From an uncultured Eubacteriales bacterium (GTDB lineage: Bacteria > Bacillota > Clostridia > Oscillospirales > CAG-272), in NCBI GenBank assembly GCA_934371135.1, contig CAKRNO010000030.1, forward strand, positions 1-13,847: a DNA stretch of 13,847 nt, in the 5' to 3' direction. A program made the translations under genes and the position numbers. This document shows positions 6,981-11,905 of the stretch, piece by piece. Every line of letters starts with the position of its first letter. Position 1 is the stretch's first letter. The notes under the pieces were generated by a model. It saw only the letters and a program-made list of their open reading frames with translations. It searched no databases and had not been told where the DNA came from.

Positions 6981-7616
6981 TCAAATGCCCGGAGAACCGC
7001 CGGCGCTTTGTGCGCCGGAGATGGTAAACCGCCCGAACCCGTCGATGACAATGTCCGTCAGCGCCCGGCGTTCTGCTTGCCAACCGCTGATATCCACGAT
7101 GATCCGGTAGGTGCCGCGCGCCGCCGGGAGAGTGCCGTCCGGTGACGGCACGTCGTCTACCGTGACGGTAAAGCCGCCGCCCCGGGCGGTATAGACCGTC
7201 TCCTCCCCCTCGCGGGTTTCGCGCAGTGTGACCGCCCGCCCCGCGGGCGCGTCATCCGAATTTTCGAGGCAGAAGACCGCCTGCCCCTCCGTCAGGGAGA
7301 GAAAGGTCAGGTGCCCCCCCTCTCCCGTCGCCGTTTTCCCGACGGAGAAAACGATTGCTTCCCCGACGCCGCTCGGTGCCATATCGTTACCGCCCGGGTC
7401 GTGCTTGTTCACAGCACCGTAGTGCCCGCCCATGATCACGGGCAGAAGACACAGCCCCGCGATGATGCAGAAGCAGAAGCTCGCCGCCAGGGTGGAAAGG
7501 AGGGTAATGCGCCGTTTCCTGCGGGCGCGGAAGACGCGGCGGACGTTCTCCTCGTCCGAGCCCCGCAGTACCCCGTCGGGCAGCGCGCCGATGGCACGCC
7601 ACATCTTTTCCGTCAT
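6981..7616 (-). CDS. Single-pass membrane protein, presumed anti-sigma factor
   Basis: The protein has 211 residues: a short basic N-terminal cytoplasmic part (MTEKMWRAIGALPDG, then RRVFRARRKRR), one membrane helix at about 37-62 and an external domain of about 150 residues. The external part is rich in Gly, Thr and beta-forming residues, without Cys pairs or a recognisable enzyme motif. The start codon overlaps the stop of the sigma gene as ATGA (7613-7616), with AGGGAGG ten bases upstream, a typical translationally coupled sigma/anti-sigma arrangement. The cytoplasmic part lacks the HxxxCxxC zinc motif of ZAS anti-sigma factors, so the role rests on position and topology. It would hold the sigma factor at the membrane until an external signal arrives. 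An open frame runs on to 8030, but that part lies antiparallel in phase inside the sigma gene and is not used. Confidence 0.75.
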   Translation of the reverse strand: MTEKMWRAIGALPDGVLRGSDEENVRRVFRARRKRRITLLSTLAASFCFCIIAGLCLLPVIMGGHYGAVNKHDPGGNDMAPSGVGEAIVFSVGKTATGEGGHLTFLSLTEGQAVFCLENSDDAPAGRAVTLRETREGEETVYTARGGGFTVTVDDVPSPDGTLPAARGTYRIIVDISGWQAERRALTDIVIDGFGRFTISGAQSAGGSPGI

Positions 7617-8164
7617 ACCGGATATCCCTCCCTTTCCAGGTATTTTTTGAGTTTTTTGCGCAGGCGCGAGAGGCGGACGGAGACGGCGTTCTCGCTCATG
7701 CAGGTGAGCCGCGCGAGGTGGGGGATCGGGTCCCCCCAGAAATACCGCCGCAGGAACAGGTAACGCATCTCCGGTACCTCCCCCATGAGAAACCGCTCGA
7801 TCGCCTTGGTAAGCTCTGCTTCTCCCATAGGTTCGACCTCCCGTGCGGGCAGCATTTCGAGGAGCTCGCCCTCGAGCGAGACGACGCTCGCGCTGCGCTT
7901 CTCCGCCGTCCGCGCCCGTACCACATGGTAGGACAGATTGCGGATAATGCGCGCGAGGTAGTAATACAGATAGTCCGGGCGGTCGGGCGGAATCTGCCGC
8001 CACGCCGCGAGGTAGGTGTCGTTCAGACACTCCTCTGCGTCCTCGGTCGTGCCCGTGATACCGTGCGCCACCGAAACGAGCGGACGACCGTACTTGGCAT
8101 CCGTCTCGCGGATGGCACGCTCGTCACGCTGAAAATATAGGTCGAGTATCCCGCTGTCCTCCAT
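7613..8164 (-). CDS. ECF-type RNA polymerase sigma factor
   Basis: The 183-residue sigma-70 family protein has two domains. Region 2 (about 14-90) includes TEDAEECLNDTYLAAWRQIPP and then LYYYLARIIRNLSYHVVRARTAEKR, which binds core polymerase and the -10 element. Region 4 (about 120-180) has LFLRRYFWGDPIPHLA and MSENAVSVRLSRLRKKLKKYL, a helix-turn-helix reading the -35 element. The composition resembles the clostridial ECF sigma factors whose region 2 reads DAEECVNDTYLAAW. The start chosen is ATG at 8164 with AAGGAGG close upstream; an in-frame ATG at 8230 has no ribosome site. It is the first gene of a unit with the membrane protein and the serpin. No promoter could be assigned confidently upstream, which is expected if the operon uses an alternative-sigma promoter. 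Confidence 0.88.
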   Translation of the reverse strand: MEDSGILDLYFQRDERAIRETDAKYGRPLVSVAHGITGTTEDAEECLNDTYLAAWRQIPPDRPDYLYYYLARIIRNLSYHVVRARTAEKRSASVVSLEGELLEMLPAREVEPMGEAELTKAIERFLMGEVPEMRYLFLRRYFWGDPIPHLARLTCMSENAVSVRLSRLRKKLKKYLEREGYPV

Positions 8165-8368
8165 GTTGCCTCCTTGCCCCCGGTTTTGCTCCTCATAAGA
8201 TAAGTACCCGTCCGGATGCGTTTCTTTCATCTTTTTCGCATTTTTTAAAAATTTTTTTGCCGCGCCCTTCTGCGTCGGTCTCCCCCGCCCGGGCGCCGGC
8301 TGCCCCGCGGCGCTCTTTTCGGCTTTCCCGACCCCGGCTGATCTCTTTTGTTTTCCCCGGCAGCCGTC
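8165..8368. other. Noncoding spacer upstream of the sigma operon
   Basis: The spacer lies between the stop of the Crp/Fnr gene and the sigma gene. It contains an A/T tract at 8245-8258 inside otherwise very GC-rich sequence. Read on the minus strand this could be an upstream promoter element or the tail of a terminator, but no clean stem next to it was found. No gene is seen. Confidence 0.4.
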
Positions 8369-9028
8369 TTACACCCCCGCGCCCGCGTGCAGGGTAAATT
8401 CGTTTTTGTGGTAGTCGATGAGCCCGTCGGCGCGCATACGCGAGAGCTCCTTGGAGAGCGCCGTGCGCTCCACCCCGAGATAGTCAGCCATCTGCCGGCG
8501 GTCGAGCGGGATGCGGAAGTGCCGCGCCCCGGCGCGTGCCGCCTGCCCCGCGAGGTAGACGGAAACGCGCTCACGCACGCGTCGCGGCGACGTACAGAAG
8601 ATGCGCTCGGAGAGCCCGAGGTTCTTCCGCGCCGCGAGCGTCAGGAGCCGCGCGGCGATCACCCGGTCCGCCCCCGCGGGGGCTCCGCCGCCGAGGAGCG
8701 GCGCAATGTCCAGGAACGCCACCTCCGCATCCTCGGCACAGACGGCGTCTACCATGAGCGGCACCCCGGCGAGCGCGTAGGACTCTGCGAAGATCTGCCC
8801 GGCGGGCACCCGCCCGAGCAGCGCGCACTCGCCCGTCACCCCGATCGCCTCGATGAGCACGGCGCCCGAGAGCAACGCCCCGACCGCCCGGGTCACCGCA
8901 CCGGCGTGGAGAATGACCTCGCCCCGGCTGTACCGGCGCACGGTCAGCCGCCCGGCGGCGACCATAGCGGCGATCTCCTCCTCCGTCAGCCCCTCAAGCA
9001 AAAACAGCTCCGAAATTTTCATAAACAT
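8369..9028 (-). CDS. Crp/Fnr-family transcription regulator
   Basis: The protein has 219 residues. The N-terminal cyclic-nucleotide-binding-like domain (about 5-120) shows YSRGEVILHAGAVTRAVGALLSG and GQIFAESYALAG. The C-terminal winged helix has RQMADYLGVERTALSKELSRMRADGLIDYHKNEFTL (about 177-214). It lacks the N-terminal Cys cluster of true Fnr, and its three cysteines are scattered, so the effector cannot be named. It resembles the clostridial Crp/Fnr proteins found next to hybrid-cluster-protein or Fe-S genes that respond to nitrosative or redox stress. It is divergent from the Fe-S protein gene, 82 bases apart, so that gene is a likely target. GGAG lies four bases before ATG 9028 and ten before ATG 9022; the second ATG is equally possible as start. 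Confidence 0.88.
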   Translation of the reverse strand: MFMKISELFLLEGLTEEEIAAMVAAGRLTVRRYSRGEVILHAGAVTRAVGALLSGAVLIEAIGVTGECALLGRVPAGQIFAESYALAGVPLMVDAVCAEDAEVAFLDIAPLLGGGAPAGADRVIAARLLTLAARKNLGLSERIFCTSPRRVRERVSVYLAGQAARAGARHFRIPLDRRQMADYLGVERTALSKELSRMRADGLIDYHKNEFTLHAGAGV

Positions 9029-9110
9029 CTGACTCCGTGGTTATAGCAACCGATTTTTCGCTTTTATGATACTATGATAGAGACACAAAGTCAAGAAACG
9101 GAGCAAAAAC
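9029..9110. promoter_or_regulatory. Divergent control region, Crp/Fnr and Fe-S genes
   Basis: The region holds the palindrome GGTT-ATAGC-AACC (9039-9051) and two close copies of ATGAT (9066-9070 and 9074-9078), the second within the rightward -10 candidate TATGAT (9073-9078). No good -35 accompanies it, which suits an activator-dependent promoter. The Fe-S gene has CGGAG seven bases before its ATG. Confidence 0.4.
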
Positions 9111-9926
9111 ATGATCAGAAAAATCATTCATATAGATGAAGAAAAATGCAACGGGTGCGGGGCGTGCGCGAGCGCGTGCCACGAGGGCGCGATCGGGATG
9201 GTAGACGGTAAGGCGCGCCTTTTGCGTGACGACTACTGCGACGGCTTCGGCGATTGCCTGCCCGCCTGCCCGACGGGTGCCATCACCTTTACGGTACGGG
9301 AGGCGGCGGCATACGACGAGGCGGCGGTCAGAGCCGCGCAGGCGCAGAAAGCCGCCGGCGCCGGAAACGGCAACAAAGGAACCGCCGGCGCACCTGCCCC
9401 CGGCGGCACGGGCGGCAGCGTTACCCCCGCCCCGGCTCCCGCCGTGCACGGCGGCTGTCCCGGTCAGCGCCTGCGCCGTCTCGGCGGTGCGGAGAACGGC
9501 GACGAGGGCGGCACCCCCGGCAGGAACGGCACGGCGGTGCCCGGATTTTCGGGCGCCTCGCCGTCCCGGCTCGGACAGTGGCCCTGCCAGATCAGGCTCG
9601 TGCCGACGAACGCCCCCTACTTTGCGGGCGCGAAGCTGCTCATCGCCGCCGACTGCACGGCGTACGCCTATGCCCGTATGCACGAGGACTTCATGCGCGG
9701 GAAAATCACACTCATCGGCTGCCCGAAGCTCGACGACGCGGATTATGCCGGGAAGCTCACGGAAATTATCCGGGAGAACGACATCGTGAGCCTGACCGTC
9801 GTCCGCATGGAGGTGCCCTGCTGCGGCGGGCTGGAAGCGGCGGCAAAGGCGGCGCTCCGCGCGAGCGGTAAGTTCATCCCGTGGCAGGTCGTCACCGTCT
9901 CGGTGGACGGGCACCTCATCGACTGA
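9111..9926 (+). CDS. Fe-S cluster protein, ferredoxin domain plus C-terminal CCGG domain
   Basis: The protein has 271 residues. The N-terminal ferredoxin domain carries one complete cluster motif, C13-x2-C16-x2-C19-x3-C23, and a second site with Cys43, Cys49 and Cys53, where Phe46 stands in place of the fourth Cys. The form CDGFGDCLPACP is usual for this family (commonly CDGLGxC), so this is likely not a mutation. A low-complexity Gly/Ala/Pro linker (about 80-115) follows, then HGGCPGQRLRRL. The C-terminal domain has QWPCQIRLVPTNAPYF, LLIAADCTAYAY, IGCPKLDD and MEVPCCGG (about 234-240). The family is a conserved anaerobe Fe-S protein often encoded beside Crp/Fnr regulators and hybrid cluster protein; its biochemical role is not established, and electron transfer is the usual assumption. 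The start is ATG at 9111 with CGGAG at the right distance. The linker is more GC-rich than the rest. Confidence 0.85.
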   Translation: MIRKIIHIDEEKCNGCGACASACHEGAIGMVDGKARLLRDDYCDGFGDCLPACPTGAITFTVREAAAYDEAAVRAAQAQKAAGAGNGNKGTAGAPAPGGTGGSVTPAPAPAVHGGCPGQRLRRLGGAENGDEGGTPGRNGTAVPGFSGASPSRLGQWPCQIRLVPTNAPYFAGAKLLIAADCTAYAYARMHEDFMRGKITLIGCPKLDDADYAGKLTEIIRENDIVSLTVVRMEVPCCGGLEAAAKAALRASGKFIPWQVVTVSVDGHLID

Positions 9927-10018
9927 CGCAACGCCACCACCCCGGCAGGCGGGCACCTGTCGGCTGATACGATGCCCCGCCCCGGTCTGCGTCGCAAACC
10001 GGAATACCGCAAACCGAA

Positions 10019-10067
10019 AAATGCCGGGAGGAGCCGATTTTTCAGGCTCCTCCCGGCATTTGTTTGT
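10019..10067 (+). terminator. Terminator of the Fe-S protein gene
   Basis: A 17-bp perfect stem pairs 10019-10035 (AAATGCCGGGAGGAGCC) with 10045-10061 around the loop GATTTTTCA. It ends in ATTTGTTTGT on the plus strand. The minus-strand reading ends in ATTTTTCGG, so it may work in both directions. Confidence 0.85.
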
Positions 10068-10385
10068 CCCTGCTTTCTCCTCGCCCGGGTCCGCGACCCG
10101 CTCCGCCGCCCCTGAGGCAGACCGTCGCCGGGCAACGCATCACCTCATACGAAAGCCCGCCCGAAAGCGATACCCCGTCAGGGCGGCTCCTTGTCAATGA
10201 CGGACAAAAAGGAGTGCCTTTTTAAGCCGAAAAGGGGGCAGACGTCCGCAGGGATTTTAACCCCAAACATATTAAAAATCGGTACGGGCGGCGGAGAACT
10301 TCGGTTAATGACCATGCAAAAAGGTATTTCGCCGTTTGCGGGTAATGTATTCGCCATTTATGGGGAAGCATTTTACAAAAAAATG

Positions 10386-10394
10386 TGCTATAAT
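10386..10394 (+). promoter_or_regulatory. Extended -10 promoter of the xre-type gene
   Basis: TGC-TATAAT (10386-10394) is a perfect extended -10 element 19 bases before the ATG. No consensus -35 lies at 17 bases, which extended -10 promoters tolerate. The ribosome site GAGGTGAT follows at once. Confidence 0.6.
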
Positions 10395-10413
10395 CTTTCT
10401 TGAGGTGATTAAA

Positions 10414-10956
10414 ATGAATCAAGTAAAAATAGGAAAATTTATCTCCGCTTTGCGGAAAGAAAACGGTATGACGCAGGAGCAGCTCGGAGAGAAACTTGGC
10501 GTGACGAACAAAACCGTTTCGCGTTGGGAAAATGGCAATTATATGCCCAACATTGAAATGCTGTCGCTTCTCTCGAAAGAATTCAGCGTAAGCATAAACG
10601 AAATTATATCCGGAGAACGGCTTGGGACGGAGGAATTCAAGAAAGCCGCCGACGATAATCTCGTTACCGCGCTTGCGAGCAGCACTTTTACATTAAAAGA
10701 AAAAATCTCATTTTTCAAGAAAAAGTGGTTGCGCGAGCATATTGTAACAATTGCTTTGTGCGTCCTTGTGTGGATTGGTGTTATGGTACTGTTGAAGTTA
10801 AACACACAAGGTAACGACACATTTCCGGTTTTGGGTGCGCTTGGCGGTTTACTTGCCGCACTGTTCTATGCCGTTTTGTATAACCGCATGATAGCGTATG
10901 TGGAAAAACACGCATACCGGAATCCCGACGATGAAACAGACGATAAAAATAAGTAA
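10414..10956 (+). CDS. Xre-family regulator with two C-terminal membrane helices
   Basis: The 180-residue protein has an N-terminal Cro/CI-type helix-turn-helix (about 5-60: FISALRKENGMTQEQLGEKLGVT, then NKTVSRWENGNYMPN and SLLSKEFSVSINEIISGE). A charged linker with KKAADDNLV follows, then two predicted membrane helices (about 110-128 and 136-159) and a polar tail. Membrane-bound Xre regulators of this layout are common in Firmicutes, and their signals and targets are mostly unknown. The start is ATG at 10414, with GAGGTGAT upstream; the upstream in-frame ATG at 10336 lies before the promoter and is rejected. The gene is clearly AT-richer, and uses A/T-ending codons more, than all neighbours except the tRNA, which suggests recent acquisition. 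No partner gene is adjacent. Confidence 0.85.
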   Translation: MNQVKIGKFISALRKENGMTQEQLGEKLGVTNKTVSRWENGNYMPNIEMLSLLSKEFSVSINEIISGERLGTEEFKKAADDNLVTALASSTFTLKEKISFFKKKWLREHIVTIALCVLVWIGVMVLLKLNTQGNDTFPVLGALGGLLAALFYAVLYNRMIAYVEKHAYRNPDDETDDKNK

Positions 10957-11011
10957 ATGTCACCGGATATGACAAACCGCCGCAGAACGGCAATTTGCCC
11001 CTGTTTTGCAT

Positions 11012-11060
11012 AGAAAAAGACACACGCAGCGGAGTTTTATGCGCTCCTTTTGCGTGTGTC
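11012..11060 (-). terminator. Terminator of the tRNA-Arg gene
   Basis: A 10-bp stem pairs GACACACGCA (11019-11028) with TGCGTGTGTC (11051-11060), with an inner GGAG/CTCC pairing. On the minus strand it is followed by TTTTTC. It begins four bases past the encoded CCA. Confidence 0.85.
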
Positions 11061-11064
11061 CCTC

Positions 11065-11141
11065 TGGCGTTCCCGAGCGGATTCGAACCGCTGACCTTCC
11101 GCTTAGGAGGCGGACGCTCTATCCTGCTGAGCTACGGAAAC
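11065..11141 (-). tRNA. tRNA-Arg (anticodon CCT)
   Basis: The minus strand folds into a standard cloverleaf of 77 nt including an encoded CCA end. The acceptor stem GTTTCCG pairs with CGGGAAC, and the D stem is GCTC/GAGC. The anticodon stem TCCGC/GCGGA encloses the loop CTCCTAA, giving anticodon CCT, which reads AGG. The T arm is AGCGG-TTCGAAT-CCGCT. It is a single-gene unit with its own promoter and terminator. Confidence 0.96.
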
Positions 11142-11150
11142 ATCTGTCTT

Positions 11151-11179
11151 ATCCTACCACACACAGAGCAAAATTACAA
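11151..11179 (-). promoter_or_regulatory. Candidate promoter of tRNA-Arg
   Basis: On the minus strand TTGTAA (11179-11174), 17 bases and TAGGAT (11156-11151) sit ten bases before the tRNA 5' end. Each box matches four of six consensus bases. Confidence 0.5.
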
Positions 11180-11317
11180 CCCCGCACGGCAAAAAGCCGT
11201 CGCTTTTTTGTCGCCGGAGCGCCCGACCCGCCGCCCGGCACCTGTCGGCGCGCCCGCACATTCGCGGGGGGAGGGCAACCGCCCCACCCCGTCACCCGCC
11301 ACCTTTTGTGTGCAAGA

Positions 11318-11348
11318 GTATGCGTAGGGGCGACCATCGGTCGCCCGC
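11318..11348. repeat. Palindromic intergenic repeat, copy 1
   Basis: This 31-nt unit is identical to the copy at 11526-11556 except for one C/T change at the sixth base. Its core GGGCGACC-ATC-GGTCGCCC is an 8-bp stem with a 3-nt loop. It looks like a dispersed genomic repeat. Confidence 0.75.
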
Positions 11349-11525
11349 TCTTACCGCTCATTCCACCGTCCGGGCACCCGCCGTGCTTTTCCGTCACCCT
11401 GCGTCTGAATATCCGCCCCCATCTTTTACCCTGTGCCTTTCTGCCACAAGTCTCCTCACCTGCCCTGTCCTCTCCTGCTCCCGTCGCACCTTCTGCGCTC
11501 CGCGTCCACCCCCGTGGTATTTGTT

Positions 11526-11556
11526 GTATGTGTAGGGGCGACCATCGGTCGCCCGC
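11526..11556. repeat. Palindromic intergenic repeat, copy 2
   Basis: Same orientation as copy 1 and 208 bases from it (start to start). The stem-loop core is identical, and only one base differs over the 31-nt unit. The flanks are unrelated, so it is not a tandem array. Confidence 0.75.
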
Positions 11557-11740
11557 CGCCATCAGAGGAAGAAAAACAGGCAGCCGCTCAAAGGAAAGCG
11601 TTAGAGCGGCGTGGGGGAAAAGTCACTCATCGCTCCACCCCGCACGCCCCCATCTCCCCGCCTGTCCCCGGCACCCGCCGACTGCCGCACCAAAAATTTA
11701 TGAACAAACTGTAAACTATTGCACGCGCGCATAAAAAAAC

Positions 11741-11769
11741 TTTAAAAAAAAGCGTGTTTGTGCTACAAT
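11741..11769 (+). promoter_or_regulatory. Promoter of ppdK
   Basis: TTTAAA (11741-11746), 17 bases and TACAAT (11764-11769) preceded by TGC (extended -10). The sequence upstream is rich in A runs. Transcription would start near 11776, leaving a leader of about 130 nt. Confidence 0.65.
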
Positions 11770-11775
11770 ATCCGT

Positions 11776-11905
11776 GGCAAATGGAAAGAAGTCGTCGGGC
11801 AGAGACTGCCTTACGGCTTTGTTTTCGGGCTTTCCCGCGCGTGGCGTGGGACAAGCTGCCCCGACCTGTTAGCAAACATACAAATATATTTGGAGGAAAA
11901 CAAGA
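11776..11905 (+). promoter_or_regulatory. Structured 5' leader of ppdK
   Basis: The leader can form a long-range stem, GTCGGGCAG (11794-11802) with CTGCCCCGAC (11856-11865, one bulged C). Inside it is a stem CCCGCGC/GCGTGGG (11834-11840 with 11844-11850). A competing local hairpin GGCAG-AGA-CTGCC (11798-11810) uses the same 5' bases. The ribosome site GGAGG (11892-11896) follows. No known riboswitch was recognised. Confidence 0.45.

Larger units (their letters stand above)
9927..10413. other. Noncoding stretch between the Fe-S gene and the Xre-type regulator
   Basis: No convincing gene is present. It contains a small hairpin (CCGGT-c-TGC-gtc-GCA-aa-ACCGG, 9982-10002), the terminator listed separately, and a short stem AAAAAGG-AGTG-CCTTTTT near 10206-10223. 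The base composition changes from GC-rich to AT-richer around 10195. A 68-70-codon open frame ending at 10403 lacks a ribosome site and family resemblance and is not called. Confidence 0.5.
11142..11763. other. Long noncoding stretch between tRNA-Arg and the ppdK promoter
   Basis: About 620 bases without a supportable gene. It holds the tRNA promoter, a small stem AAAAAGC-CGTC-GCTTTTTT near 11191-11209, two copies of the 31-nt palindromic repeat, and a pyrimidine-rich plus strand between them. The open frames across it are low-complexity or tRNA-derived. Confidence 0.55.

Noticed and set aside
7617..8030. Longer form of the membrane anti-sigma gene starting at 8030
   Set aside because: The extension overlaps the sigma gene in another frame and is Arg/Pro/Gly-rich; the ATGA overlap start at 7616 has a ribosome site and gives a sensible topology.
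10191..10403. 70-codon open frame before the Xre-type gene
   Set aside because: No ribosome site, no recognisable family, and it runs through the promoter of the next gene; it cannot be supported, though a small peptide is not excluded.
11318..11556. CRISPR array
   Set aside because: Only two repeat units 208 bases apart, with a strongly palindromic core and no regular spacers or cas genes.
11006..11734. Plus-strand open frame with GVPERIRTADLPLRRR-type sequence
   Set aside because: That sequence is the well-known false protein produced by reading the antisense strand of a tRNA gene; here it covers tRNA-Arg and continues into low-complexity noncoding DNA.
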